A stretch of DNA of 64,000 nucleotides. It comes from Cellulomonas cellasea. Its GTDB lineage: Bacteria > Actinomycetota > Actinomycetes > Actinomycetales > Cellulomonadaceae. Within the stretch, counting starts at the first letter, position 1. Each line of letters begins with the position of its first letter. Positions 15,768-27,344 of the stretch are shown piece by piece. The position numbers and the translations under genes are program-made. Under the pieces are notes generated by a model. It made no database searches, had not been told where the DNA came from, and saw nothing but the letters and a program-made list of their open reading frames with translations. The stretch spans positions 1-64,000 of the forward strand of contig NZ_JAUDBQ010000014.1 in NCBI RefSeq assembly GCF_030372105.1, given 5' to 3'.

Positions 15768-15900
15768 CAGCACGTGACACCCACTGCGCCGCCCGGCTCG
15801 TCCGGTCCTCGGTAGTGGCGTCCGGAGGAGTCCTCCAGGCGTCTCGATCGAAGACCGCCGTTGCCCCGGCAGGCGCTCGTTCGAGAGAAGGAGGGCACCC

Positions 15901-18132
15901 ATGGAGGGTCCCGAGATCCAGTTCGCCGAGGCAGTGATCGACAACGGTCGCTTCGGCACCCGCACCATCCGCTTCGAGACCGGCCGCATCGCGCGCCAGG
16001 CGGCCGGCGCGGCCGTCGCATACCTCGACGGCGAGACCACGCTCCTGTCGGCCACGACGGCCGGCAAGCACCCGAAGGAGCAGTTCGACTTCTTCCCCCT
16101 GACGATCGACGTCGAGGAGCGGCAGTACGCCGCCGGCAAGATCCCCGGCTCGTTCTTCCGCCGTGAGGGCCGTCCCTCGACCGAGGCGATCCTCGCGTGC
16201 CGCCTGGTCGACCGCCCGCTGCGCCCCCTGTTCGTCAAGGGCCTGCGCAACGAGGTCCAGGTCGTCGTGACGGTGCTGTCGATCCACCCGGACGACGCGT
16301 ACGACGTGCTCGCGATCAACGCGGCCTCGATGTCGACGCAGATCTCGGGCCTGCCGTTCTCCGGCCCGGTGGGCGCGGTCCGCATCGCGCTCGTCGACGG
16401 CCAGTGGGTCGCGTTCCCGCGCTACTCCGAGCGCGCGCGCGCCACGTTCGACATGGTCGTCGCGGGCCGTGTCGTCGGTGACGACGTCGCGATCGCGATG
16501 ATCGAGGCCGAGGCGCCCGAGAACTCCTGGAACATCATCAAGAACGAGGGCGGCATCGCCCCGACCGAAGAGGTCGTCGCCGCGGGCCTGGAGTCCGCGA
16601 AGCCGTTCATCAAGGTGCTCGTCGAGGCGCAGCTCGCGCTCGCCTCGAAGGCCGCCAAGGAGACCCAGGTCTTCCCCGTCTTCCCCGAGTACCTCCCGGA
16701 CGCCTACGACGCCGTCGCGGCGATCGCCGAGGCCCCGCTGGGCCAGGCGCTGACCATCGCGGACAAGCAGGACCGCGAGGAGCGCCTCGACCAGGTCAAG
16801 GCCGACTCCATCGAGCGCCTGGCGGGCGAGTTCGCCGGCCGCGAGAAGGAGCTGTCCGCGGCGATCCGCGCGATCACCAAGAAGCTCATCCGCCAGCGCA
16901 TCCTCACCGACGGCTTCCGTATCGACGGCCGTGGCCTGCGCGACATCCGCACGCTCTCGGCCGAGGTCGAGGTGCTGCCCCGCGTGCACGGCTCGGCGAT
17001 CTTCGAGCGCGGCGAGACGCAGATCCTCGGCGTCACGACGCTCAACATGCTCCGCATGGAGCAGCAGCTCGACACGCTCTCCCCGGAGACGCGCAAGCGC
17101 TACATGCACAACTACAACTTCCCGCCCTACTCGACGGGTGAGACGGGCCGCGTCGGCTCGCCGAAGCGTCGCGAGATCGGCCACGGCGCCCTCGCCGAGC
17201 GCGCGATCATGCCCGTCCTGCCGAGCCGCGAGGAGTTCCCCTACGCGATCCGCCAGGTCTCCGAGGCGCTGAGCTCGAACGGCTCGACGTCCATGGGCTC
17301 GGTCTGCGCCTCGACGCTGTCGCTGCTCAACGCCGGCGTGCCGCTGCGCGCGCCCGTCGCGGGCATCGCGATGGGCCTCGTCTCCGACACCGTCGACGGT
17401 GAGACCCGCTACGCGGCGCTCACCGACATCCTCGGCGCCGAGGACGCGTTCGGCGACATGGACTTCAAGGTCGCCGGCACGCGCGAGTTCGTCACCGCGA
17501 TCCAGCTCGACACCAAGCTCGACGGCATCCCCGCCTCGGTGCTCGGCGACGCGCTGACGCAGGCGAAGGAGGCCCGCCTGGCCATCCTCGACGTCCTCAA
17601 CGAGGCGATCGACGTCCCCGACGAGATGTCGCCGTTCGCCCCGCGCGTCATCGCGGTGCAGGTCCCGGTCGACAAGATCGGCGAGGTCATCGGGCCGAAG
17701 GGCAAGATGATCAACCAGATCCAGGCTGAGACCGGCGCCGACATCTCCATCGAGGACGACGGCACGGTCTACATCGGCGCCACCGACGGTCCGTCGGCGG
17801 AGGCCGCGCGGGCGGCGATCAACGCGATCGCCAACCCGCACATGCCGGAGATCGGCGAGCGCTTCGTGGGCACCGTGGTCAAGACCACGACCTTCGGCGC
17901 GTTCATCTCGCTCTCGCCGGGCAAGGACGGGCTGCTGCACATCTCGCAGATCCGCAAGCTCGTCGGCGGCAAGCGCGTCGAGAACGTCGAGGACGTCCTC
18001 AGCGTGGGCCAGAAGGTCCAGGTGGAGATCGGCGAGATCGACCCGCGCGGCAAGCTGTCGCTGCACGCGGTGATCGACGAGCCCGCCGAGGGCTCCGAGG
18101 ACGCGGCCGACTCCAGCGCAGCCGACGCCTGA
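15901..18132 (+). CDS. pnp: Polyribonucleotide nucleotidyltransferase (PNPase)
   Basis: Phosphate-dependent 3'-5' exoribonuclease of mRNA decay. In streptomycetes the same enzyme was first described as a guanosine pentaphosphate synthetase. The 743 residues carry two RNase PH domains (the second from about 330, with [14 protein letters not shown] and [16 protein letters not shown]), a KH domain near 587-640 ([18 protein letters not shown]) and an S1 domain near 650-715 ([20 protein letters not shown]). The tail is acidic. ATG at 15901 lies a few bases after an AAGGAGGG site. The next gene, an M16 peptidase, starts one base after the stop, an arrangement common in actinobacteria and firmicutes. 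Confidence 0.97.
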   Translation: MEGPEIQFAEAVIDNGRFGTRTIRFETGRIARQAAGAAVAYLDGETTLLSATTAGKHPKEQFDFFPLTIDVEERQYAAGKIPGSFFRREGRPSTEAILACRLVDRPLRPLFVKGLRNEVQVVVTVLSIHPDDAYDVLAINAASMSTQISGLPFSGPVGAVRIALVDGQWVAFPRYSERARATFDMVVAGRVVGDDVAIAMIEAEAPENSWNIIKNEGGIAPTEEVVAAGLESAKPFIKVLVEAQLALASKAAKETQVFPVFPEYLPDAYDAVAAIAEAPLGQALTIADKQDREERLDQVKADSIERLAGEFAGREKELSAAIRAITKKLIRQRILTDGFRIDGRGLRDIRTLSAEVEVLPRVHGSAIFERGETQILGVTTLNMLRMEQQLDTLSPETRKRYMHNYNFPPYSTGETGRVGSPKRREIGHGALAERAIMPVLPSREEFPYAIRQVSEALSSNGSTSMGSVCASTLSLLNAGVPLRAPVAGIAMGLVSDTVDGETRYAALTDILGAEDAFGDMDFKVAGTREFVTAIQLDTKLDGIPASVLGDALTQAKEARLAILDVLNEAIDVPDEMSPFAPRVIAVQVPVDKIGEVIGPKGKMINQIQAETGADISIEDDGTVYIGATDGPSAEAARAAINAIANPHMPEIGERFVGTVVKTTTFGAFISLSPGKDGLLHISQIRKLVGGKRVENVEDVLSVGQKVQVEIGEIDPRGKLSLHAVIDEPAEGSEDAADSSAADA

Positions 18133-18133
18133 C

Positions 18134-19462
18134 GTGCCTCTGGACCTCCCGCTCGTCGGCCCGGGTGAGCCGGGCAGCGAGCTGACCGCTGGGCAGGACG
18201 GCGGCGCACACGTGCGTCGTTCCGTCCTGCCCGGCGGGGTCCGCGTGCTCACCGAGCACATGCCGGGCCTGCGCTCGGCGACGGTGGGCGCCTGGGTCGG
18301 GGTGGGCTCGCGCGATGAGCGCGACGGCCACCACGGCTCGACCCACTTCCTCGAGCACCTGCTCTTCAAGGGCACGGCGCGGCGGTCCGCGATGGACATC
18401 GCCGAGGCCTTCGACGAGGTCGGCGGCGAGGCGAACGCGGCCACCGGCAAGGAGCACACCTGCTACTACGCGCGGGTGCTCGACTCCGACCTGCCGATGG
18501 CGGTCGACGTCATCGCGGACATGGTCACCTCGGCCCGCCTGGACACGGGCGAGCTCGAGACCGAGCGCGGGGTCATCCTCGAAGAGCTCGCGATGAACGA
18601 CGACGACCCGAGCGACGTGGTGCACGAGTTGTTCGCCACTGCCGTGCTCGGGTCCCACCCGCTCGGCCGCCCCATCGGCGGCACGCCCGACACGATCCGC
18701 GCGGTGCCGCGGAGCGCGGTCTGGGAGCACTACCAGGAGCACTACCGCTCCTCCACCCTCGTGGTGACCGCCGCGGGGGGCGTCGACCACGACGCGCTGT
18801 GCGCGCAGGTCGCCAAGGCCCTGGCCGACGGCGGCTGGGACCTCACGACTCCGCGCCCCGTGGGTCGCCGCGACGCCAACGCGCCGCAGGACGGCGTGCC
18901 CGACATCGGCGCTGAGACGACTGTGCACCGGGCCACCGAGCAGGCCAACGTCATCATCGGCGGCACTGGCCTGACCGCCACCGACCCGCGCCGCTTCACG
19001 CTCTCCGTGCTGAACGCGGTGCTGGGCGGCGGCATGTCCTCGCGGCTCTTCCAGGAGATCCGGGAGAAGCGCGGACTGGCCTACTCGACGTACTCCTTCG
19101 CCTCGGGCCACGCGGACACCGGGATCTTCGGGTTGTACGCCGGCTGCGCCCCGGCGAAGGTGGACCAGGTCGTCGAGCTGCTGGTCTCCGAGTGGGAGCA
19201 CCTCGCCGACAGCGGGATCACCCAGGCCGAGCTGGCGCGCTCGGTGGGGCAGCTCTCCGGCAGCCTCGTGCTCGGCATGGAGGACACGGGCTCGCGGATG
19301 AGCCGGCTCGGCAAGTCCGAGCTGGTGCACGGCGAGCTGCTCTCGCTCGACGAGACGCTCGACCGCATCCGCGCGGTGACGGCCGCCGACGTGCAGGAGC
19401 TCGCCGCGGAGCTGGCCGCGCGGCCTCGTTCGATGGTGCGGATCGGCCCGTTCCGCTCCTGA
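18134..19462 (+). CDS. M16-family zinc metallopeptidase (processing-peptidase-like)
   Basis: A 442-residue peptidase of the insulinase/pitrilysin clan. The inverted zinc motif HxxEH is seen as HFLEHLLFKGT at about residues 72-76, and the third zinc ligand lies in the ETERGVILEELAMNDDDP block near 150. The C-terminal half is the usual inactive repeat of the fold (LFQEIREKRGLAYSTYSFAS). It resembles bacterial homologs of the mitochondrial processing peptidase; the natural substrate is unknown. The GTG start sits one base after the pnp stop, so the two are co-transcribed and probably coupled. No signal peptide is seen, so it should be cytoplasmic. Confidence 0.9.
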   Translation: MPLDLPLVGPGEPGSELTAGQDGGAHVRRSVLPGGVRVLTEHMPGLRSATVGAWVGVGSRDERDGHHGSTHFLEHLLFKGTARRSAMDIAEAFDEVGGEANAATGKEHTCYYARVLDSDLPMAVDVIADMVTSARLDTGELETERGVILEELAMNDDDPSDVVHELFATAVLGSHPLGRPIGGTPDTIRAVPRSAVWEHYQEHYRSSTLVVTAAGGVDHDALCAQVAKALADGGWDLTTPRPVGRRDANAPQDGVPDIGAETTVHRATEQANVIIGGTGLTATDPRRFTLSVLNAVLGGGMSSRLFQEIREKRGLAYSTYSFASGHADTGIFGLYAGCAPAKVDQVVELLVSEWEHLADSGITQAELARSVGQLSGSLVLGMEDTGSRMSRLGKSELVHGELLSLDETLDRIRAVTAADVQELAAELAARPRSMVRIGPFRS

Positions 19463-19510
19463 GGCTCGCCGCCCGCCCCGCGCGGGCGTCCTGAGCGCGA
19501 TGATGGGCGT

Positions 19511-21619
<2,109 letters not shown>

Positions 21620-21627
21620 GCCCGGCG

Positions 21628-22194
21628 TCAGATCGTCGCGCCCCACAGGTGCTCGGTGACGGTGCGGGTCTCGCCGTCGGGTCCGATCCCGGTGGCGAGC
21701 TCGCGCACGGCCTCCTCGGGGCCGAAGCCCGCTGAGGAGAGGAACTGCGCGCGGCCCGCGTCGCCGTCGAGCACCCAGGTGCGGGCGTAGGCGGCGCCGT
21801 CCTCCCGCAGCATGTCCACGGCGGCGGCGAGGAGGCGCGAGCCGTGCCCTGAGCGCTGGGCGACGGGCGCCACCTCCAGCGAGAGGATCTCCCCGCCTGG
21901 CGCGGCGAGCGGCGTCTCCTCGGGCGCGGGCAGCGGCGCGACGGCGGTGAAGCCGACGACGTCGGGGCCCTCGCAGGCGACGAGCACCCGGTATCCGGGG
22001 CCTGGGGGAGCGGTGATCGCCTGGGCCCAGCGCTCGGCGATGGCGCTGCCGTCGAGGCCCGCCAGCACCTCGTGGCCGACCTCCGGGGTGTGCGCTGACC
22101 GCCACGCGGCGAGCTGGATGTCGGTGATCGCGAGCTCGTCGCCGGGCACTGCGGGGCGCACCGAGACGTCCGCCTGCTCGCTGAACAGCGCCAT
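21628..22194 (-). CDS. GNAT-family N-acetyltransferase
   Basis: A 188-residue acetyltransferase. The acetyl-CoA-binding motif A is ILSLEVAPVAQRSGHGSRLLAAAVDMLRE (about 103-131), with the Q/R-x-x-G-x-G/S core as RSGHGSR. Motif B follows (ARTWVLDGDAGRAQFLSSAGFGPEE). The N-terminal VRPAVPGDELAITDIQLAAW is the usual GNAT opening strand-helix. The acceptor substrate is unknown. ATG at 22194 overlaps the stop of a possible very short upstream ORF as TGATG. Confidence 0.85.
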   Translation of the reverse strand: MALFSEQADVSVRPAVPGDELAITDIQLAAWRSAHTPEVGHEVLAGLDGSAIAERWAQAITAPPGPGYRVLVACEGPDVVGFTAVAPLPAPEETPLAAPGGEILSLEVAPVAQRSGHGSRLLAAAVDMLREDGAAYARTWVLDGDAGRAQFLSSAGFGPEEAVRELATGIGPDGETRTVTEHLWGATI

Positions 22195-22271
22195 CAGAGC
22201 ACCTCCGCCTCGGGCGCCGTGGCCAGGAGGGCGTCGTCGCCGGTCAGGGACTTCTGGGTGCGCGTGGCCAA
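22194..22271 (-). CDS. Possible short ORF upstream of the GNAT gene
   Basis: A 25-codon frame beginning with TTG encodes LATRTQKSLTGDDALLATAP and five more residues, and its TGA overlaps the GNAT ATG (TGATG). In-frame extension to another TTG at 22322 is possible. It could be a translational coupler, a real micropeptide, or chance. No homology is recognised. Confidence 0.2.
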   Translation of the reverse strand: MATRTQKSLTGDDALLATAPEAEVL

Positions 22272-22302
22272 CGGTGTCTCCGGGGGTGGGGTGCTGCCGA
22301 CA

Positions 22303-22332
22303 GGGCCCGCCGAGAGTATCAACAGCGGGCCC
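22303..22332 (-). terminator. Possible hairpin after azlD
   Basis: Eight-bp stem, GGGCCCGC at 22303-22310 with GCGGGCCC at 22325-22332 and a 14-base AT-richer loop. It lies between the azlD stop and the GNAT gene and could end the azlCD transcript. Confidence 0.4.
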
Positions 22333-22368
22333 GCCGGCCCCCGTCGAGCGACGCGGCCGGGTGACGGG

Positions 22369-22692
22369 TCATGGCATCCCGAGCGCCCGCAGCACCGCGG
22401 CGACGAGCGCGGCGGCGGCCACGACCACGATGAACGGCGCCCGCAGCGCCAGGGCGAGTGCGGCGACGGCGAGCGCGGGCAGGCGGGCGTCCACCGTCAG
22501 CCCCGGGCCCGCGCCGAAGGCCTGCACCCCGACGAGGGCGGCGAGCAACGCCACGGTGACCAGCGACGAGACGCGCGCGACCCGCGGCTCGGCGAGCCAG
22601 TGCTCGGGGACGAGGTGGCCCACGAGCTTGATCGCGAAGCAGACGGCCCCGGCGGACAGCACCGCGAGCCAGGTCAGCGTGTGCTCGCTCAT
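22369..22692 (-). CDS. azlD: AzlD-type branched-chain amino acid exporter small subunit
   Basis: A 107-residue membrane protein, almost entirely hydrophobic with about four transmembrane helices (LTWLAVLSAGAVCFAIKLVG and on). Size and position next to azlC identify it as the AzlD subunit. AzlCD exporters such as BrnFE of Corynebacterium move branched-chain amino acids or methionine out of the cell. ATG at 22692 overlaps the azlC stop by four bases, so the two subunits are translationally coupled. The actual substrate here is inferred from the family only. Confidence 0.88.
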   Translation of the reverse strand: MSEHTLTWLAVLSAGAVCFAIKLVGHLVPEHWLAEPRVARVSSLVTVALLAALVGVQAFGAGPGLTVDARLPALAVAALALALRAPFIVVVAAAALVAAVLRALGMP

Positions 22693-23399
22693 GGCGCCTC
22701 CTGCGCGTCGGGCTGCTGTGGGCCCCTCCGCCATCCGACGACGACAGCCACGAGGGCGGCCGCCAGCACGGGCAGGCCCGAGGGGACCAGGGGGGTGAAC
22801 GCCAGGGCGACGCCCATCCCCAGCGCCGCCACGACGCGTGCGGCGCGGTCGGCGAGCCGTGGCCACAGCAGTGCGAGGAACGCCGCGGCCGCCGCCGCGT
22901 CCAGGCCGTAGCGCCGCGGGTCGCCCAGCGCGTCGCCGAGCAGGGCGCCGGCGAAGGTGAACACGTTCCAGAGCCCGAAGATGCCCACGCCCGTCCACCA
23001 GAACCCGGCGCGCGCCGCCTCCGGGGTGGGCTGCGCCGTCGAGACGGCTGTCGACTCGTCGATGGTCACCTGCGCGGCGAGTGCCCGCCGCCAGCCGCGC
23101 GCGCCAGTGAACGGCGCGACGAGCGGGCCGTAGAGCCCGTTGCGCGCGCCCAGCAGGCTCGCCGCGGCGACGGCGGCCGCGGCGGTGCCCCCGGCGCCGA
23201 TCACGCCGATGAACGCGAACTGGGACCCGCCAGAGAACATCAGGAGGCTGAGCGCCATGGTCTGCGGCAGGTCGAGGCCGGCGGCGACGGACAGCGCGCC
23301 GAAGGAGACGGCGTACAGGCCCGTCGCGAGGGCCACGGACAGCGACTGCTGCACCGCGGCGCGGCGCGCGCTCGCCTGCTCGCCGGGAGCCAGGTCCAC
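22689..23399 (-). CDS. azlC: AzlC-type branched-chain amino acid exporter large subunit
   Basis: A 236-residue membrane protein of the AzlC family. The conserved segments are LYAVSFGALSVAAGLDLPQTMALSLLMFSGGSQFAF near the N-terminus and the middle loop QVTIDESTAV. About seven hydrophobic helices are visible. It works with AzlD as a two-part exporter. The start is a GTG at 23399. An aldehyde dehydrogenase gene ends five bases upstream, so the three genes may be one transcript. Confidence 0.9.
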   Translation of the reverse strand: MDLAPGEQASARRAAVQQSLSVALATGLYAVSFGALSVAAGLDLPQTMALSLLMFSGGSQFAFIGVIGAGGTAAAAVAAASLLGARNGLYGPLVAPFTGARGWRRALAAQVTIDESTAVSTAQPTPEAARAGFWWTGVGIFGLWNVFTFAGALLGDALGDPRRYGLDAAAAAAFLALLWPRLADRAARVVAALGMGVALAFTPLVPSGLPVLAAALVAVVVGWRRGPQQPDAQEAP

Positions 23400-23403
23400 G
23401 CGG

Positions 23404-24879
23404 TCAGAGGGCGACGTAGCGGCGCTCGAGGTACTCCTCGATGCCGGCCTCGCCGCCCTCGCGCCCCAGCCCGGAGCTCTTGACCCCGCCGAACGGCGCG
23501 CTCGCGTCGGAGACCATCCCGCGGTTCACCCCGAGCATCCCGGCCTCCACCCGCTCGGCGAGCCGCATCACGCGGCCCACATCCCGGGTGTACGCGTAAG
23601 CGACCAGCCCGAACTCGGTGCTGTTCGCGAGCTCGAGGGCCTCGCGCTCGTCGCCGAACGTCACGATGGGGGCGACCGGGCCGAACGTCTCCTCACGGAC
23701 GGCCCGGGCGTCCCGCGAGACGCCCGTCAGCACCGTCGGGTGGAAGAAGTGCCCGGCGCGCTGTGCGCGCTCGCCGCCGACGAGGACCTTCGCCCCGCCG
23801 TCCACGGCGTCGGCCACGACGTCCTCGACGTGGTCGACCGCCGCCGCCTCGATGAGCGGGCCGACGGTGGTCGCGGCGTCGGCCCCGTGCCCGACCACGA
23901 GCTTGCGGAACGCCGCGGCGAGCCCGCGGGCGAACTCCTGGGCCACTGACTCGTGCACCAGGAAGCGGTTCGCGGCGACGCACGTCTGGCCCGCGTTGCG
24001 CATCTTCGCCGCGACGGCGCCCTCCACGGCCGCGGGGATGTCCGCGTCCTCGAAGACCAGGAACGGCGCGTTGCCGCCCAGCTCCATCGACGTCCGCAGC
24101 ACGTTCTGCGCGGCGGCGCGCAGCAGCACCCGTCCCACCTCGGTCGAGCCGGTGAAGGAGAGCTTGCGCAGCCGCGGGTCGGCGATCACGGGCGCTGTCA
24201 GCTCGCTCGACGACGAGGTGGGCACGACGTTGATCACACCCGTCGGCAGGTCGCGGGCCTCGAGCTCGGCGCGCACGATCTCGGCGAAGTAGGACGTCGT
24301 CAGCGGCGTGAGCTGCGCGGGCTTGACCACCACGGGGCAGCCGGCGGCCAGGGCAGGGGCGATCTTGCGGGTGATCATCGCGAGCGGGAAGTTCCACGGG
24401 GTGATGAGCAGCGCCGGGCCGACCGGCCGGCTCAGGACCAATTGGTGGTGGGTGCCCGCGGGCGCCCGGCGGGCCAGGCCATCGAGGCGCACTGCCTGCT
24501 CGGAGTACCAGCGGACGTAATCCGCGGCGTAGGCGACCTCGGCGCGCGACTCGGCCAGGGGCTTGCCGCCCTCGGCGGTGATCAGGGCCGCGATGTCCTC
24601 GGTGCGCGCCACGACCGTCTCGAACACGGCGCGCAGCAGCTCGGCGCGGGCGCGCGGCGCGGTCTCGGCCCATTCCGCGGCGGAGTCGGCCGCGGCGCCG
24701 AGCGCCTCCAGCCCGTCGGCGGGACTGCCGTCGGCGACGTCGAAGAGAACCTCGGCGGTGGCGGGGTCCTCGACGGCGAATGTGCGGCCCGTCGAGGACG
24801 AGCGGCGCCACGCGCCACCGATGAGCAGTCCGGTCGGCACGTGGGCGGCGACCGTGGGCGGCAGGTGAGGCGTGGACAT
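23404..24879 (-). CDS. gabD: NAD(P)-dependent aldehyde dehydrogenase, succinate-semialdehyde type
   Basis: A 491-residue aldehyde dehydrogenase. The catalytic glutamate lies in MELGGNAPF and the catalytic cysteine in NAGQTCVAANRF, with the cofactor loop FTGSTEVGRVLL before them. ITPWNFPLAMITRKIAPALAAGCPVVVKPA is the conserved Rossmann entry. The pattern FGGVKSSGLGREGGEAGIEEYLE at the end fits succinate-semialdehyde dehydrogenases of the GabD type, though related semialdehyde dehydrogenases look alike. The ATG at 24879 gives MSTPHLPPTV; the frame runs on to 25020 with arginine-rich sequence of no likeness. It is divergent from thyA. Confidence 0.82.
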   Translation of the reverse strand: MSTPHLPPTVAAHVPTGLLIGGAWRRSSSTGRTFAVEDPATAEVLFDVADGSPADGLEALGAAADSAAEWAETAPRARAELLRAVFETVVARTEDIAALITAEGGKPLAESRAEVAYAADYVRWYSEQAVRLDGLARRAPAGTHHQLVLSRPVGPALLITPWNFPLAMITRKIAPALAAGCPVVVKPAQLTPLTTSYFAEIVRAELEARDLPTGVINVVPTSSSSELTAPVIADPRLRKLSFTGSTEVGRVLLRAAAQNVLRTSMELGGNAPFLVFEDADIPAAVEGAVAAKMRNAGQTCVAANRFLVHESVAQEFARGLAAAFRKLVVGHGADAATTVGPLIEAAAVDHVEDVVADAVDGGAKVLVGGERAQRAGHFFHPTVLTGVSRDARAVREETFGPVAPIVTFGDEREALELANSTEFGLVAYAYTRDVGRVMRLAERVEAGMLGVNRGMVSDASAPFGGVKSSGLGREGGEAGIEEYLERRYVAL

Positions 24880-24998
24880 GCGCCCAGTGTGGCGCGCTGG
24901 TCCCCGACGTGCACAGGGTGCGCGGCAGCCGGACCGCATCCGGGGCCCGCGGGGAGAACTGGGCCCAGGCTCACGGCATCGACGCCTAGCATGACGCC

Positions 24999-25817
24999 AT
25001 GACGTCAGCGGTCGCCTCACCTGTGCCCACCCCGTTCGAAGACCTGCTGCGCCTGGTGCTCGAGACCGGGACCCCCAAGTCGGACCGCACCGGCACCGGC
25101 ACCCGCAGCGTCTTCGGCCACCAGATGCGCTTCGACCTGTCCCAGGGCTTCCCGCTGGTCACGACCAAGCGCGTCCACCTGAAGTCGATCGCGTATGAGC
25201 TGCTGTGGTTCCTGCGCGGCGACTCGAACGTGGGCTGGCTGCAGGAGAACGGCGTGCGCATCTGGGACGAGTGGGCTGACGAGGACGGCGAGCTCGGCCC
25301 GGTGTACGGCGTCCAGTGGCGCTCATGGCCGACGCCCGATGGCGGCCACATCGACCAGATCACGCGCGTGGTCGAGGACCTGCGCCGCGACCCGGACTCG
25401 CGCCGGCACATCGTCTCGGCGTGGAACGTCGCGGAGATCCCGTCGATGGCCCTCGCCCCGTGCCACGCGTTCTTCCAGTTCTACGTCGCCGACGGGCGGC
25501 TGTCGTGCCAGCTCTACCAGCGCAGCGCGGACCTGTTCCTGGGCGTGCCGTTCAACATCGCGTCCTACGCGCTGCTCACGCACATGGTCGCGCAGCAGGC
25601 GGGCCTGGAGGTCGGGGACTTCATCTGGACCGGTGGCGACTGTCACATCTACGACAATCACGTGGAGCAGGTGCGCGAGCAGCTCACCCGCGAGCCGTAC
25701 CCCTACCCGACGCTGCGACTGCGCAAGGCGCCGTCGATCCTCGAGTACACGTATGAGGACATCGAGGTGGTGGGCTACCAGCACCACCCCACCATCAAGG
25801 CCCCGATCGCGGTCTGA
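24999..25817 (+). CDS. thyA: Thymidylate synthase (ThyA type)
   Basis: Methylates dUMP to dTMP using methylene-tetrahydrofolate. The 272-residue protein has the full ThyA signature: [20 protein letters not shown], the catalytic cysteine in [12 protein letters not shown], and the substrate-binding [20 protein letters not shown] at 24999 gives an N-terminus about ten residues longer than E. coli ThyA. folA starts five bases after its stop, the standard pairing, because the reaction oxidises the folate that FolA then reduces again. Confidence 0.97.
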   Translation: MTSAVASPVPTPFEDLLRLVLETGTPKSDRTGTGTRSVFGHQMRFDLSQGFPLVTTKRVHLKSIAYELLWFLRGDSNVGWLQENGVRIWDEWADEDGELGPVYGVQWRSWPTPDGGHIDQITRVVEDLRRDPDSRRHIVSAWNVAEIPSMALAPCHAFFQFYVADGRLSCQLYQRSADLFLGVPFNIASYALLTHMVAQQAGLEVGDFIWTGGDCHIYDNHVEQVREQLTREPYPYPTLRLRKAPSILEYTYEDIEVVGYQHHPTIKAPIAV

Positions 25818-25821
25818 GCCG

Positions 25822-26328
25822 ATGAGCCTCGCACTGGTCTGGGCCCAGTCGCCCACGCGCGTCATCGGCCGTGACGGCGCCCTGCCGTGGCGGGTGCCGG
25901 AGGACATGGCCCGGTTCCGGGCCCTCACCTCGGGCAGCCCGGTGCTCATGGGGCGCGCCACCTGGGAGTCGCTACCCGCACGGTTCCGGCCGCTGCCGGG
26001 CCGCGAGAACCTGGTGCTGACCCGCAGCCCCGGGTACGAGGCCGAGGGCGCCACGGTGGTGGCCTCCCTCGCGTCCGCCCTGGACCGGCTGGCTTGGCGC
26101 GACGCGTGGGTGATCGGCGGCGGGACGGTGTACTCGGCCGCGATCGAGCACGCGGACCGGCTCGAGGTCACCGAGGTGGACGTGGACGTCGAGGGGGACG
26201 CGTTCGCCCCGCTGATCGATTCCGCGGTGTGGTCCGTGCGGGCCAGCGACCCGCCCGAGGGCTGGCACACGTCGAGCGTCGAGGGCGTGCGGTACCGCTT
26301 CGTCACCTACGAGCGCGCCACCCCGTAG
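25822..26328 (+). CDS. folA: Dihydrofolate reductase
   Basis: Reduces dihydrofolate to tetrahydrofolate with NADPH. The 168 residues contain the substrate loop VIGRDGALPWRVPEDMARFR and the cofactor motifs GRATWESLP and WVIGGGTVYSAAIEHADRL. The start at 25822 gives MSLALVWAQSPTRVIG, the expected opening strand. It is translated right after thyA (four bases between stop and start), so the folate-recycling pair is one transcript. dapA follows after 83 bases containing only short, weak inverted repeats. Confidence 0.95.
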   Translation: MSLALVWAQSPTRVIGRDGALPWRVPEDMARFRALTSGSPVLMGRATWESLPARFRPLPGRENLVLTRSPGYEAEGATVVASLASALDRLAWRDAWVIGGGTVYSAAIEHADRLEVTEVDVDVEGDAFAPLIDSAVWSVRASDPPEGWHTSSVEGVRYRFVTYERATP

Positions 26329-26411
26329 CCCCGCGGACGACGTCCCACCCGCCGTCTCACCCCTGGCGGGCGCGTGCGCGCCGCGTGGGCGAGGGGCGGT
26401 ACTTTGGGCAC

Positions 26412-27332
26412 ATGCCTCACCTCAGGACACCCGCGCGCCCCTTCGGCGCGGTGCTCACCGCGATGGTCACGCCGATGACGGCCGACGGCGCCCTGGACCT
26501 CGACGCCGCGGCCCGACTGGCCACCGCGCTGGTCGACGAGGGCGGCCATGACGGCCTGGTGCTCAACGGCACCACCGGCGAGGCCCCCGCCACGCACGCC
26601 CCCGAGAAGGCCGACCTCATCGCCGCGGTGGTCGAGGCCGTGGGCGACCGCGCCGTGGTCGTCGCCGGCGCCGGGTCCAACGACACCCTGCACGCCGTGC
26701 GGATGGCCGAGCAGGCGGCGGAGGCCGGGGCGCATGGACTGCTCGTCGTGGCCCCGTACTACTCCCGTCCCTCCCAGGAGGGCGTCTACCAGCACGTCCG
26801 CATGATCGCGGACTCCACCGAGCTCCCCGTGATGCTCTACGACGTGCCCGGCCGCACCGGTGTGCGGTTCGCGCAGCCGACGCTGGACCGGCTGGCCGCG
26901 CATGAGCGCGTCGTCGCGATCAAGGACGCCACCGGCGACCTGTATGCCGCCGCCACGGCGAGCGAGCGCACCGGCCTGGCCTGGTACTGCGGCGACGACG
27001 CGGTGTACCTGGCGATGCTCGCCCACGGGGCCGCCGGCACCGTCTCCGTGGTCGGGCACGTCGCGGGCCATCAGCTCGCGGAGGTCACCGAGGCCTTCGA
27101 CGCGGGGGACATGGCGCGCGCCCTGCGGGTCTTCCGGTCGATCGCCCCGGCCATCGACGCGCTGAACGGCGCCGGATTCCAGGCCGCCGCCGCGAAGGCG
27201 GCAGTCGAGGCGCTGGGCCTCACCCCGAACCGACACATGCGGCTGCCCAACGTGGCTGCCTCCGACGAGGACGCGGCAGCGGTGCGCGCAGGGCTGCGCG
27301 CGGCGGGCCTGCTGGACGTCGTCCGGAGCTGA
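26412..27332 (+). CDS. dapA: 4-hydroxy-tetrahydrodipicolinate synthase
   Basis: Condenses pyruvate with aspartate semialdehyde at the start of the lysine/diaminopimelate branch. The 306-residue TIM-barrel has GTTGEAPATHAPEK (the usual GTTGE motif), the Tyr in MLYDVPGRTG, and the Schiff-base lysine in VAIKDATGD. ATG at 26412 gives MPHLRTPARPFGAVLTAMVTP. RNase J follows 12 bases after the stop; the dapA-rnj pairing is common in actinobacteria. Confidence 0.95.
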   Translation: MPHLRTPARPFGAVLTAMVTPMTADGALDLDAAARLATALVDEGGHDGLVLNGTTGEAPATHAPEKADLIAAVVEAVGDRAVVVAGAGSNDTLHAVRMAEQAAEAGAHGLLVVAPYYSRPSQEGVYQHVRMIADSTELPVMLYDVPGRTGVRFAQPTLDRLAAHERVVAIKDATGDLYAAATASERTGLAWYCGDDAVYLAMLAHGAAGTVSVVGHVAGHQLAEVTEAFDAGDMARALRVFRSIAPAIDALNGAGFQAAAAKAAVEALGLTPNRHMRLPNVAASDEDAAAVRAGLRAAGLLDVVRS

Positions 27333-27344
27333 CCAGGAGGGCCT

